The notes under the pieces were generated by a model, which worked only from the letters and a program-made list of their open reading frames with translations, had not been told where the DNA came from and made no database searches. The translations under genes and the position numbers were made by a program. Below are positions 8,741-17,245 of a stretch of DNA of 64,000 nucleotides, piece after piece. Each line of letters opens with the position of its first letter. Position 1 is the first letter of the stretch. Source of the DNA: Acidimicrobilacustris europaeus (GTDB lineage: Bacteria; Actinomycetota; Acidimicrobiia; Acidimicrobiales; Acidimicrobilacustridaceae); NCBI GenBank assembly GCA_965194515.1, contig OZ239146.1:1426001-1490000 (forward strand), written 5' to 3'.

Positions 8741-9979
8741 ATGGTCAAAGTCAGTCGTCAACGCTCTGCAGAACTGCGTATCGAATTACTTGACGCCGCT
8801 GCTGCGGAACTTCGACGGGTGGGCTACGACGCAATGGCGCTCACAACCGTTGCCGGAAACTGCGGACTCGCCACCAGTGCCATCTACAACCGCTTCCCCA
8901 CGAAAGAAGCCCTCGTTGATGCTCTCCTCAAAGAGCGGATTGAACCCGTTCTTGGAGCGCAAACCGATGCAGAGGCTCTCGCTTTCTGGTCAGGTTCAGA
9001 CGAACCACCCAAACTCGACTTCGGACAACTTGGTGTCGTTGCCGAACTCCTCTTAGCAGCGCGACACACCCCGTCTCTCCATGACTCGGTGTATGGGTTT
9101 CTCCGCCGTCGAACCGCGATCGCGGCAGCCGAACGCGAAAAAGCAGCGGTAAATGGTGACGCACGAAACGATCAAGACCCCCGAGTCCAGGTATTGATGC
9201 GAGCTGCCACGTGGGTTGGCTCCTACTTCTTTGGCTTAGTAAGCGAACCCCCGAAACGCGGCGAGAAAGCGCTCAACGCGTACACGCGGATGATTGTCAT
9301 GAATGTCCCCTTCTCCACTCCGCTTCCTCTTCAAGCCCGCCTCAAGGCACGCACAGCGCCGAAAGTTCCCAGTGTTGTCCACGACGACCAGGACAAGATT
9401 TATGTCGCCCTCGTCGATTCGGCGGCCGAAGTTTTTGCCGAAATGGGTTATGAAGCTGCCGCAGTGGCAGACATAGCGCGCCGTGCCCAACTCACGACCG
9501 GCGCTATTTACAACCGATTCGCGGGCAAGGCGGGCCTCATGAACGAGGTCATCGCCACCAAACTTGGTCCGGATGTTGAGATACTCGGCGTTCATCTGGT
9601 TCAAGCACTCGCTTCGTCTTCTTCAATTTCCAAACCAGCGCTCAGCGATTTCATCCTTCGCGCCAATAGCGATACCGGTGACAACAGCCGTGGACTCCGA
9701 CTCGCTGCTCGCGATGCAGCACGGCATGAACCTGAAGTCGCTGCGGTCGTGGGGCCACTCCAAGACGCAACTCTTGCTGCCATGGCGGATTTCGTGAGAA
9801 ATGCTCAAGGCGAAGGTCTGATCCGTTCTGACATCGACGCTGAAGTTGCGGTGTGGTTTTGGTCGGTAAACCCAATGGGAGCAGGACTCGTAGGTGCAGC
9901 CTTCCCTGAAATCCCTCTGGATGCATACGGTTCGTTCTACGCAACGGCGATGGAGATTCTGCAGACTCAGCCAGTGTGA
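8741..9979 (+). CDS. TetR-family regulator with two complete DNA-binding domains
   Basis: The 412-residue product is about twice the usual TetR length and is built of two TetR units. The first helix-turn-helix is near residues 12-58 (RIELLDAAAAELRRVGYD, then ATSAIYNRFPTKEAL). The second is near 212-262 (KIYVALVDSAAEVFAEMGYE, then TTGAIYNRFAGKAGL). Each is followed by a helical segment able to act as a ligand/dimer domain. One chain could thus mimic a TetR dimer or read two sites. The ATG at 8741 gives a start just ahead of the first domain. No ligand or target is identifiable beyond the palindrome upstream. The amidase gene follows 39 bases downstream on the same strand. Confidence 0.85.
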   Translation: MVKVSRQRSAELRIELLDAAAAELRRVGYDAMALTTVAGNCGLATSAIYNRFPTKEALVDALLKERIEPVLGAQTDAEALAFWSGSDEPPKLDFGQLGVVAELLLAARHTPSLHDSVYGFLRRRTAIAAAEREKAAVNGDARNDQDPRVQVLMRAATWVGSYFFGLVSEPPKRGEKALNAYTRMIVMNVPFSTPLPLQARLKARTAPKVPSVVHDDQDKIYVALVDSAAEVFAEMGYEAAAVADIARRAQLTTGAIYNRFAGKAGLMNEVIATKLGPDVEILGVHLVQALASSSSISKPALSDFILRANSDTGDNSRGLRLAARDAARHEPEVAAVVGPLQDATLAAMADFVRNAQGEGLIRSDIDAEVAVWFWSVNPMGAGLVGAAFPEIPLDAYGSFYATAMEILQTQPV

Positions 9980-10018
9980 CTATCGGCACGCGCAGTGGCG
10001 CGGCGATAAGTTCCGGAT

Positions 10019-11470
10019 ATGGCGCTTCCAACAGATCTTCCCCGTCTCGATGCAACTGCACAGGCAGAACTCGTCCGCAACGGCGATGTTTCCGCTGCTG
10101 AACTTGTCGATGCTGCCATCGCGCGCATCGAAGCGATCAATCCGCAATTGAACGCGGTCATTCATGAGCGTTTTGAAAAAGCACGCGCAGAAGCTGCTGG
10201 CACTCTCCCCGACGGCCCCTTTCGCGGCGTGCCTTTCCTGCTGAAAGACCTTGAGACTCGAAGCATCGGCGACCCCCATCACGCCGGAACTGCATTCCTC
10301 AAGAACGCAAACTTCATTTCCGATCGCGATGACTACATCACAACTCGTTTTCGAGCTGCGGGACTTGTCATCGTTGGTCGCACCAACACACCCGAATTCG
10401 GTACGACAATTACGACTGAGCCCGAATCACACGGGACCTCACGCAATCCGTGGAACACCGACTACTCAACCGGCGGTTCATCAGGTGGGTCAGCAGCGGC
10501 GGTCGCATCGCTGATGGTCCCTGCTGCACATGCGAGCGACGGCGGCGGTTCCATTCGTATTCCCGCAAGTGAATGCGGTCTCGTTGGCCTGAAGCCAACC
10601 CGTGGTCGCGTTCCGCTGGGACCAGCCATCAACGATTCGTGGGCGGGTTCGACCGCCAACGGCGTTCTCACGCGAACGGTACGCGATACCGCAGCAATTC
10701 TCGATGCAATTGCTGGACCAATGCCGGGTGATGCGTACGCAGCACCAGCGCTCCCAGGCCCACTTGCTGCTGAAGTTGGTCGCGAACCCGGTTCGCTAAA
10801 GATCGGCGTCCTTGATCATCCACTCCTTCCCGGCGTTGAGACATCCGGCGAAATGACAAACGCAATCCGATTCGCTGTGTCACTGCTCGAACAACTCGGT
10901 CACAAGATCGAAGACTCACACCCTGAAGCCATGGGTGATGCGCGATTCACCGACGCATTTACGACGGTGATTGCAGCACATGTTGCCCACGATCTCGACA
11001 CATGGGGCCGCGAACTCGGTCGCGAGATCACTGACGAAGACGTGGAAGAACGAAACTGGATGTTTGCAACCATTGGGCGATCATTCACTGCGCCGCAGTA
11101 CCTCGATGCAATTTTCTGGCAACAGGAATGGTCGAGGCGCATGTCCACCTGGTGGAAGAACGAACTCAATCCAAATGGCTACGACATCCTCTGCACACCA
11201 GTACTCAACAGCCCGCCACCAAAGATCGGTTGGCTTAGTGATCCAATTGAAGGACTGGGACGGGTCACCGCGATCATGCAGTACACCGCTCAGTTCAATG
11301 TCACCGGACAACCGGCGATTTCGCTGCCGCTGTGGTGGACAGAAGACGGATTGCCCGTCGGCATCCAACTCGTTGCCGGTTTTGGCCGAGAGGATTTACT
11401 CATTCGGCTTGCGTCAGAACTTGAGAGCGCATGTAACTGGCATGACCGGGTTCCTGGAATTCGCGGGTAG
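10019..11470 (+). CDS. Amidase signature family hydrolase
   Basis: Amidase-signature enzymes hydrolyse carboxylic amides using a Ser-cisSer-Lys triad. All three parts are visible in the 483-residue product: the Lys in PFLLKDLETR, the cis-Ser in YSTGGSSGGSAAAVA, and the nucleophile Ser in DGGGSIRIPAS. It is distinct from the true GatA at 61788, since it has no gatB/gatC nearby and carries divergent loops rich in Trp (WQQEWSRRMSTWWKNEL) typical of stand-alone amidases. Substrate is unknown. The gene lies downstream of the double TetR gene and ends before a bidirectional terminator shared with aqpZ. Confidence 0.88.
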   Translation: MALPTDLPRLDATAQAELVRNGDVSAAELVDAAIARIEAINPQLNAVIHERFEKARAEAAGTLPDGPFRGVPFLLKDLETRSIGDPHHAGTAFLKNANFISDRDDYITTRFRAAGLVIVGRTNTPEFGTTITTEPESHGTSRNPWNTDYSTGGSSGGSAAAVASLMVPAAHASDGGGSIRIPASECGLVGLKPTRGRVPLGPAINDSWAGSTANGVLTRTVRDTAAILDAIAGPMPGDAYAAPALPGPLAAEVGREPGSLKIGVLDHPLLPGVETSGEMTNAIRFAVSLLEQLGHKIEDSHPEAMGDARFTDAFTTVIAAHVAHDLDTWGRELGREITDEDVEERNWMFATIGRSFTAPQYLDAIFWQQEWSRRMSTWWKNELNPNGYDILCTPVLNSPPPKIGWLSDPIEGLGRVTAIMQYTAQFNVTGQPAISLPLWWTEDGLPVGIQLVAGFGREDLLIRLASELESACNWHDRVPGIRG

Positions 11471-11517
11471 TGGCCTGAGAACTCGGCCCGTCACCTGACG
11501 AAACGACTTCGCAACGA

Positions 11518-11555
11518 AAAGTGACCCGGCACACCATTGGGTACCGGGCCACTTT
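11518..11555. terminator. Bidirectional intrinsic terminator between amidase and aqpZ
   Basis: Arms AAAGTGACCCGG (11518-11529) and CCGGGCCACTTT (11544-11555) pair over 12 positions with one mismatch. A-run and T-run ends allow termination in both directions, as suits the convergent genes on either side. Confidence 0.7.
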
Positions 11556-11581
11556 CATTTCCAACCGATTGAACGACTCAA

Positions 11582-12337
11582 TCAGTAGGCGCGTGCTTCT
11601 GCTGGTTCCTCGTCAAGAACACTGTCGGACGGGCTAAGGAATCGCCACACCAACCCTGCGATAACTGCGCCAACAATCGGAGCGACCCAGAACAGCCACA
11701 ACTGACCGATCGCCCAACCACCCTGCACAACTGCGGGACCAGTTGAACGAGCAGGGTTCACCGAGGTATTGGTGACCGGGATTGAGATGAGGTGGATAAG
11801 CACGAGAGCGAAACCAATCGCCATCGGTGCCGCAGCTCCAACCGCCTTCTTTGCCGTGGTTCCGAGGATCACGAACAAGAACCCTGCCGTCATCACGATT
11901 TCGGTAATGAGAGCAGCAGTGAGGTTGAACCCACCCGGCGAATGATCGCCGTAACCATTTGCAGCAAGACCGTCGACCTTGAGATCGAAGCCAGCACGAC
12001 CAGAAGCAATCGCCCAGATCGTAAGTGCAGCGAGAATTGCGCCGATCACCTGAACGACCACATACGGAAGGACTTCCTTGGTCGGGAAACGCTTCGAGAC
12101 CCACAGACCGATGGTGACGGCCGGGTTGAAGTGACCACCGGAAATGTGACCAACCGCGTAGGCCATGGTCAGAACAGTGAGGCCGAATGCGAAAGAAACG
12201 CCAACAAGTCCGATACCCAGTTGAATGCCATCGCTGCTGCTGATCAATTTTGCTGCCAATACGGCGCTACCGCAGCCACCGAGCACGAGCCAGAACGTGC
12301 CGATCGCTTCGGCGATGAGCTTTTTGCTCATGTTCAT
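11582..12337 (-). CDS. aqpZ: Aquaporin Z water channel
   Basis: A 251-residue, six-helix channel for water in the cytoplasmic membrane. Both NPA boxes are present (HFNPAVT at 69-75 and SVNPARS at 192-198). The selectivity-filter residues of AqpZ are all in register: F51, H182, T191 and R197, with the same 9 and 15 residue spacing after the His as in the E. coli protein. It is therefore a strict water channel rather than a glycerol facilitator. The ATG at 12337 has AAGGGGGA six bases upstream and was preferred to the longer frame. The acidic C-tail (LDEEPAEA) is probably cytosolic. It is transcribed alone, convergent to the amidase gene and divergent from tesB. Confidence 0.95.
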   Translation of the reverse strand: MNMSKKLIAEAIGTFWLVLGGCGSAVLAAKLISSSDGIQLGIGLVGVSFAFGLTVLTMAYAVGHISGGHFNPAVTIGLWVSKRFPTKEVLPYVVVQVIGAILAALTIWAIASGRAGFDLKVDGLAANGYGDHSPGGFNLTAALITEIVMTAGFLFVILGTTAKKAVGAAAPMAIGFALVLIHLISIPVTNTSVNPARSTGPAVVQGGWAIGQLWLFWVAPIVGAVIAGLVWRFLSPSDSVLDEEPAEARAY

Positions 12338-12498
12338 AGATTCCCCCTTGGGGTGAAAGGAATCGCCGGGAGTCGACGACGCAGAAAACGGTAGAAGGCT
12401 CACACCCCAGATGGGTGGATGGAGAAGAGTTCTTCGTTTGCAACAAGCCCCTCACCCGCAGCGTGATTGGCCCTTCGGAGTCGTGGCAGGCTCATCGG

Positions 12499-13296
12499 GT
12501 GACTCTTGAACTCCCCCTTGCGACCGACCTACGCACATTGCTCACCCTTGATGCAGTGAGTCCCGATGCGTTCCTCGCCCCCAGCGCTCACACCGGTTGG
12601 GGACGCATCTACGGAGGCCAAGCAATCGCACAGGCTCTCCGCGCTGCAGCCATGACCGTTCACGATGGTCAGGTCCCGCACTCGATGCATGCCTATTACG
12701 TCAGACAAGGTGACGAGGCGGCTCCGGTTCTCTACGAAGTGCAACGAATCCGCGATGGTCGTTCGTTTTCGACTCGCCAGGTCGTCGCATCGCAATCCGG
12801 AGGCGCGATTCTCAATTGTATCGCGAGTTTTCACACTCCGGAAGAAAGCGAAGAGCGCGAAGCAACATTTCTGCCCAGTGACGCGCCACAACCAGATGAT
12901 TTGGAAGACGAAGAAACACCGTTGTTCTTCCAAACCCGCGCGCAACGAGATACTCATGGCATGGCAACACTCGCATGGATGCGCGCAACGGAATCGTTTG
13001 ATGACGACCCGGTGATGAATGCCTGCGCGCTCGCATACCTCTCCGATGAGCATCTTCTCGGAGCTGCACTTACCGGACACAGTCTCATCGGTGATTTCGA
13101 AAAACTGATGACGGCGAGCCTCGATCATGTCCTCTGGTTCCACCGTCCGCTTCGAGTCGACGACTGGCTCTGCTTCACTCTCGATGGCCAAGGAATGGCC
13201 GATGCGCGCGGTCTATCGATTGCTCGAGTCTTCAATCGCGCAGGAACCCACGTTGCGACTGCTGCTCAGGAAGCCCTCGGGCGCCCTCGTCGCTGA
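12499..13296 (+). CDS. tesB: Acyl-CoA thioesterase II (TesB-like)
   Basis: Hydrolyses acyl-CoA to free fatty acid and CoA, usually for medium to long chains. The 265-residue product is a double hotdog. The N-terminal half has GWGRIYGGQAIAQAL and HSMHAYYVRQGD. The C-terminal half has LAYLSDEHLL with the catalytic Asp, SLDHVLWFHRP with the Ser that takes the place of the triad Thr/Ser, and AAQEALGR with the Gln. These match the Asp-Thr/Ser-Gln triad of TesB. The GTG at 12499 was chosen because the conserved region begins shortly after; the frame is open from 12415. It may return CoA during lipid or sterol breakdown. Confidence 0.9.
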   Translation: MTLELPLATDLRTLLTLDAVSPDAFLAPSAHTGWGRIYGGQAIAQALRAAAMTVHDGQVPHSMHAYYVRQGDEAAPVLYEVQRIRDGRSFSTRQVVASQSGGAILNCIASFHTPEESEEREATFLPSDAPQPDDLEDEETPLFFQTRAQRDTHGMATLAWMRATESFDDDPVMNACALAYLSDEHLLGAALTGHSLIGDFEKLMTASLDHVLWFHRPLRVDDWLCFTLDGQGMADARGLSIARVFNRAGTHVATAAQEALGRPRR

Positions 13297-13374
13297 GAGG
13301 TTCCGGCGAGTTCATCGGATATTTCCGAAACTCGACTGCGAAGCCGGCTCGATCTGTGCCATGGTCATGGAGTC

Positions 13375-14028
13375 ATGCCTGATGATTCCGCCCGCACCCA
13401 AGAGTTCGACGCCAACGCCGCTGGACCGATGACGCCCCCGCCGGCAACCGGCATGGGCACCGAACGTCCCGAGGAAGTTCCACCCACCGGTGGCCCTATT
13501 GCCCTCGAACGAACCTTCGCCTTTATCGACATCTGTGGATTCACCGCACTCACTGAACGACACGGTCCGCGCCGCGCCGTACGTGCGCTCGAGGTCTTCC
13601 GAACCTTGGTAAAAGAAGTCGCTGGTCGACGTGGCGTGCGCGTGGCGAAGTGGTTAGGTGACGGCGTCCTCCTTGTTGGCGTGAAACCAGGACCAATCGT
13701 TGCGACCGTTGCCGAAATGACCGGCCGCTTCGAATCCTTCGCAATTGATCTGCGCGCCGGTGTTGCGAGTGGCACTGCGCTGTTATTCGATGGCGACGAC
13801 TACATCGGTCGACCAGTGAACCTTGCTGCCCGTCTCTGCGACGAAGCAGAACCCGGCCAGCTCCTCGCCCACCCCTCTGCACTTAACGGAGTCCCCGATT
13901 GGGTTGATATCGGACCACCGAGCGAGGTGTCGGTTCGCGGCGTTGGACCCATCGAAGGCGTTCGACCCCTTCGACCTGCAGCCGATGTGCAGTTCCCGCC
14001 AGAACCAAACCGCGATTCAGAACTCTGA
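13375..14028 (+). CDS. Single-domain class III adenylate/guanylate cyclase
   Basis: The 217-residue protein has a disordered Pro/Gly-rich N-terminus (1-45) followed by one class III cyclase homology domain. The catalytic set looks complete: metal Asp D52 in FIDICGFT, K92 and metal D96 in KWLGDG, D142 in DDYIGRP, and transition-state N149 and R153 in VNLAARL. With K and D at the purine-selecting positions, ATP is the likely substrate. It has no transmembrane, receiver or HAMP domain, so the signal it senses is unclear. It would act as a homodimer. It stands alone between tesB and tRNA-Glu. Confidence 0.85.
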   Translation: MPDDSARTQEFDANAAGPMTPPPATGMGTERPEEVPPTGGPIALERTFAFIDICGFTALTERHGPRRAVRALEVFRTLVKEVAGRRGVRVAKWLGDGVLLVGVKPGPIVATVAEMTGRFESFAIDLRAGVASGTALLFDGDDYIGRPVNLAARLCDEAEPGQLLAHPSALNGVPDWVDIGPPSEVSVRGVGPIEGVRPLRPAADVQFPPEPNRDSEL

Positions 14029-14141
14029 TTCACCGAATTCCTCGTTCGGCATCGCCACAGGCGGCTTGGTGCCGGAACTGAGGCCGCCGCTATGCTCTCT
14101 TGGCTGCTGAGGCTTTGCCCAGTAACGCAAGCGTGACACCG

Positions 14142-14217
14142 GCCCCCATCGTCTAGCGGCCTAGGACACCACCCTCTCAAGGTGGACGCACGGGTTCAAA
14201 TCCCGTTGGGGGTGCCA
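14142..14217 (+). tRNA. tRNA-Glu (anticodon CTC), CCA encoded
   Basis: A full cloverleaf can be drawn: acceptor GCCCCCA with TGGGGGT, anticodon stem CCACC/GGTGG with loop CTCTCAA (anticodon CTC), T-arm ACGGG-TTCAAAT-CCCGT, discriminator G and a genome-encoded CCA. The surrounding 14029-14347 stretch holds no other gene that I can support. Confidence 0.95.
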
Positions 14218-14347
14218 CGCGATCGACTCGAGAATCGGCAAGTACCGCCGCATCCGGCGTGATGGAGTGCGGTCGTCACCGGAGCCCCTGAACGAGGTGA
14301 ACCGGCCTTCGCTTTCAGTTGACGTCACCAACAAATCGTCGGTTGCC

Positions 14348-14854
14348 TTATGCCATCGAGGAATGCGTTGCGAGTAACAACCCGATCAACGATGCCGGAA
14401 GTCCAAAGTCATAGATCAACACAAGAGAATTACCCGGCTTGAAGTTCTTCTCGCGCACCATGAGCACGACGTGCTGTACGCCAGCAAGCACGAGAAAAAT
14501 CGAGGCCACCGCCGTCATGATCAGCCAACTGTCCCAGTCACGTGATGCTGCCAAGATCCCACCGATGCCGAGCCCCCATGAGGCAAAACCCAACTCGTAC
14601 TGGAAGCCATTGGTTTTCCAACCGATGCCTTCCGCTGTCGACTTCGCGAAGACCGTGTGCATGAAGCCACTCACGATGAACTGAATGCCTGCGGGAAGAA
14701 ACAGCATCCACCGCATCGCCTCTTCCGCAAAATCATCGCCTGCTGAACTCCCATACGGCGTGAGTCCGAATGCAGCAAAAACCCAAGCCAGCACGACCAT
14801 GAGGGGAAGAATCAGGATGCCCATCGGTAAAGGGTAGAAGAGTGCGAGCGTCAT
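14348..14854 (-). CDS. Four-helix membrane protein, resembles DUF6790
   Basis: A 168-residue protein with four hydrophobic stretches (about 5-30, 48-68, 85-105 and 110-135, with a further one near 145-165). The segment GIGWKTNGFQYELGFA between helices two and three resembles the GW..pFQ.E.G signature of small DUF6790-type membrane proteins, though I cannot confirm the family. Function is unknown. It is divergent from the DMT transporter gene with only about 34 bases between start codons, so the two genes probably share a promoter region and may be expressed together. Confidence 0.65.
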   Translation of the reverse strand: MTLALFYPLPMGILILPLMVVLAWVFAAFGLTPYGSSAGDDFAEEAMRWMLFLPAGIQFIVSGFMHTVFAKSTAEGIGWKTNGFQYELGFASWGLGIGGILAASRDWDSWLIMTAVASIFLVLAGVQHVVLMVREKNFKPGNSLVLIYDFGLPASLIGLLLATHSSMA

Positions 14855-14888
14855 CGTCGTGACGCTGAAGGTCTCCTACGCTTCGCCT

Positions 14889-15779
14889 GTGTCCACGACC
14901 GCTTTGCTCCTTGCGCTTTTGGCCGCCCTCGCGGGTGCGGGGGCCGCAGTGTTTCAAAGTCGTGGCGCCCTATCAGTCCATCCGGCCCCACCGAACGTCG
15001 TTCGACTCCTCCTCCAACTCGTTCGCACACCGATCTGGTTACTCGGCGCCGCATTTGCGGGCCTGTCGGGCCTCTTCCATACAGTCGCCCTGAGTCATGG
15101 TTCACTCATCGAAGTCGAGTCGATCATGGTGACCTCACTGCTGTTCGCTCTTGGACTGGGCGTGGTCGTAAGCAACGCTCGCGTCTCACTCCGCGACTGG
15201 CTCGGAGCGCTCGCAACCATCGTCGGGCTAGTTGCGTTCCTGCTTTTCGCCGATCCCCAAGATGGCAACTACGACATTCCACTCCGCACCGCTGTCATCG
15301 GAACGTTCGTCTTCTTCGCCGTCATGGCGACGCTGATCGTTCTCGCTCGTCGCGCCACCGCCCCCAATGTGCGTGCTGCACTTTTTGGTTCCTCCGCAGC
15401 GGTAGCGCTGGGTTCAGCCGCAGTGATGCTCAAAGTGATTGACACCAACCTGGCCAACCACAACCGATTGCTTTCGCTGCTCCCTGTCCTTGCGTTCCTT
15501 GGACTTTGCGAACTCAGTGCGCTCGCGTTGCAGCAGGTGGCCTTCCGCCAGGGAAGCCTCGCCGCCGCCCTTGCCCCATTCGTCGGCGGCAATCCCCTCG
15601 TCGCCGGTGCTGTCGGCATCGTTATCTTCGACGAACGGTTCCACCGCAGTCTCGGCGATCTCCTCGGCGCCCTCGCCGGCATCGGTCTTGTCGTCGCCGG
15701 AATCGTGGTGTTGGCCGCCTCTCCCCTCGTGGCTGCCGGATCAGGGGAGACCGCCGACCCCAAAATTCAGGCCAATTAG
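14889..15779 (+). CDS. DMT/EamA-like membrane transporter
   Basis: The 296-residue product has about ten hydrophobic helices, with two similar halves (starting near LLLALLAALAGAG and near RTAVIGTFVFFAVM). This is the layout of drug/metabolite transporter (EamA-like) proteins, including the many actinobacterial members of unknown substrate. Conserved Gly and small-residue helix packing is clear (AGAGAAVFQSRGAL, then GALAGIGLVVAGIVVL). The GTG at 14889 fits because the first helix follows at once; starting at 14859 would overlap the divergent promoter region. No transported compound can be named. Confidence 0.75.
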   Translation: MSTTALLLALLAALAGAGAAVFQSRGALSVHPAPPNVVRLLLQLVRTPIWLLGAAFAGLSGLFHTVALSHGSLIEVESIMVTSLLFALGLGVVVSNARVSLRDWLGALATIVGLVAFLLFADPQDGNYDIPLRTAVIGTFVFFAVMATLIVLARRATAPNVRAALFGSSAAVALGSAAVMLKVIDTNLANHNRLLSLLPVLAFLGLCELSALALQQVAFRQGSLAAALAPFVGGNPLVAGAVGIVIFDERFHRSLGDLLGALAGIGLVVAGIVVLAASPLVAAGSGETADPKIQAN

Positions 15780-15832
15780 GGCGGTTCTCCCGACCCGAAG
15801 GTGGACCCACTCCCCGTCTCTATTAGTGTTCC

Positions 15833-17137
15833 GTGACCACTGACACGTCTTCCGCTGTCTCAGCACCGATCAAGGGGATCCGCATGACACTCGAGGGAAT
15901 CGACCTCCTCGACCTCGACCGCTTCCAGCGACTCGAGCACTACGAAATGTTCGACCGACTTCGCGCCGAAGATCCGGTGAGCTGGCACGAGTATCCGGGC
16001 GCTAACGGCTTCTGGAACGTTGTGAAGCACAAGGATCTCGTCACGGTAAACCGCGACACCGGACTGTTCTCATCAGAAGCTGGTGGCATCTCGATTCTCA
16101 CCCCCGAGGAATTCCCGGGCGAGGCTCAGGGCATGGACCCTCGCGGCCTCATGATGCTCTACACCGATCCGCCCAAGCACACGCGCTATCGCCTTCTTGT
16201 GAACAAGGGCTTCACGCCACGCATGATCGGCCTGCTCGAGAAGTACCTCCAGCACCGCGCGATTCTCATCGTTGACAACATCATCGAGCGTGGTTCGTGC
16301 GACTTCGTTGTCGACCTCGCATCGGAACTTCCGCTTCAGGCAATCGCCGAAATCATGGGCGTTCCCCAGGAAGACCGCATGATGCTGTTCGACTGGTCGA
16401 ACCGCATGATCGGCCTCGATGATCCTGAATACGCCAATGAAGATGGCGCTAACGCTTCTGGCGAGTTGTTCATGTACGTGAACGAACTTGGCAAGCAGCG
16501 AGCAAACGATCCTCGCGACGACATCGTCACAAAGTTGATCAACTCCGAGATCGAGGGCGATCGCCTTTCCGAACTCGAGTTCGACATGTTCATGATGCTG
16601 CTGACCGTCGCCGGCAACGAGACCACCCGCAACACCACCTCGTGGGGCATGTGGGCACTTATGCAGAACCCTGATCAGTACGCCGCCCTTGCTGGCGACA
16701 TGGACGGAAAGATCGACAACGCCATCGAAGAAATTCTTCGTTGGGCGACGCCGGTGTACCACTTCCGTCGAACCGCAATGGATGACACGGTCATCGGTGA
16801 CAAGGAAATCAAGAAGGGCGACAAGGTCGTCATGTGGCACATTTCTGCCGACCGTGACGAAGAAGTCTTCGACGATCCCTATCAGTTCAACATCGACCGC
16901 TTCCCCAACGAGCACATCGCGTTCGGCGGCGGCGGACAGCACTTCTGCTTGGGCGCAAACCTTGCCCGTATGGAACTGAAGTTGATCTTCAAAGAGATCC
17001 TTGAACGGATTCCCGATATGTCCCTTGCGGGCAACGTCGACATCCTTCGTTCAAACTTCATTGGTGGCATCAAGCACATGCCGGTGAACTTCACCGCAGG
17101 CGCACGCCGTAACCCGGCACCGCTCGCAACCGCGTAA
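15833..17137 (+). CDS. Cytochrome P450, CYP125/142-like clan
   Basis: A 434-residue soluble bacterial P450. Heme is bound through C372 in FGGGGQHFCLGANLARME. The I-helix proton-relay motif is AGNETTRNTTSWG, and the ExxR pair is EEILRW. The PRLMMLYTDPPKHTRYR-type loop and overall pattern recall actinobacterial steroid/fatty-acid hydroxylases such as CYP125, CYP142 and CYP124, but the exact reaction is not decidable by eye. No ferredoxin or reductase gene is adjacent, so redox partners must be encoded elsewhere. The GTG start lies 53 bases after the transporter stop, and an intrinsic terminator follows. It may serve the catabolic island starting at 17246. Confidence 0.92.
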   Translation: MTTDTSSAVSAPIKGIRMTLEGIDLLDLDRFQRLEHYEMFDRLRAEDPVSWHEYPGANGFWNVVKHKDLVTVNRDTGLFSSEAGGISILTPEEFPGEAQGMDPRGLMMLYTDPPKHTRYRLLVNKGFTPRMIGLLEKYLQHRAILIVDNIIERGSCDFVVDLASELPLQAIAEIMGVPQEDRMMLFDWSNRMIGLDDPEYANEDGANASGELFMYVNELGKQRANDPRDDIVTKLINSEIEGDRLSELEFDMFMMLLTVAGNETTRNTTSWGMWALMQNPDQYAALAGDMDGKIDNAIEEILRWATPVYHFRRTAMDDTVIGDKEIKKGDKVVMWHISADRDEEVFDDPYQFNIDRFPNEHIAFGGGGQHFCLGANLARMELKLIFKEILERIPDMSLAGNVDILRSNFIGGIKHMPVNFTAGARRNPAPLATA

Positions 17138-17164
17138 GTACTGTCACTTCGAGAGTTACGAACT

Positions 17165-17196
17165 GGAGCCGTCGACCTGAATTGGTCGGCGGCTTC
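17165..17196 (+). terminator. Intrinsic terminator after the P450 gene
   Basis: GCCGTCGACC (17168-17177) and GGTCGGCGGC (17184-17193) pair over ten positions including one G-T pair, with loop TGAATT, and flanking bases extend the stem. TTCTTC follows. It sits 28 bases beyond the P450 stop. Confidence 0.7.
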
Positions 17197-17245
17197 TTCG
17201 CGTCAGGGCAACCTCATCATTGATGATCAGAGATCGCGAACAGAT

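Noticed and set aside
10019..11470. Second gatA
   Set aside because: Shares only the amidase signature; lacks gatB/gatC neighbours and has loops of stand-alone amidases.
16073..16942. 289-codon open frame on the minus strand
   Set aside because: Antisense to the P450 gene, which has a full heme and I-helix signature.
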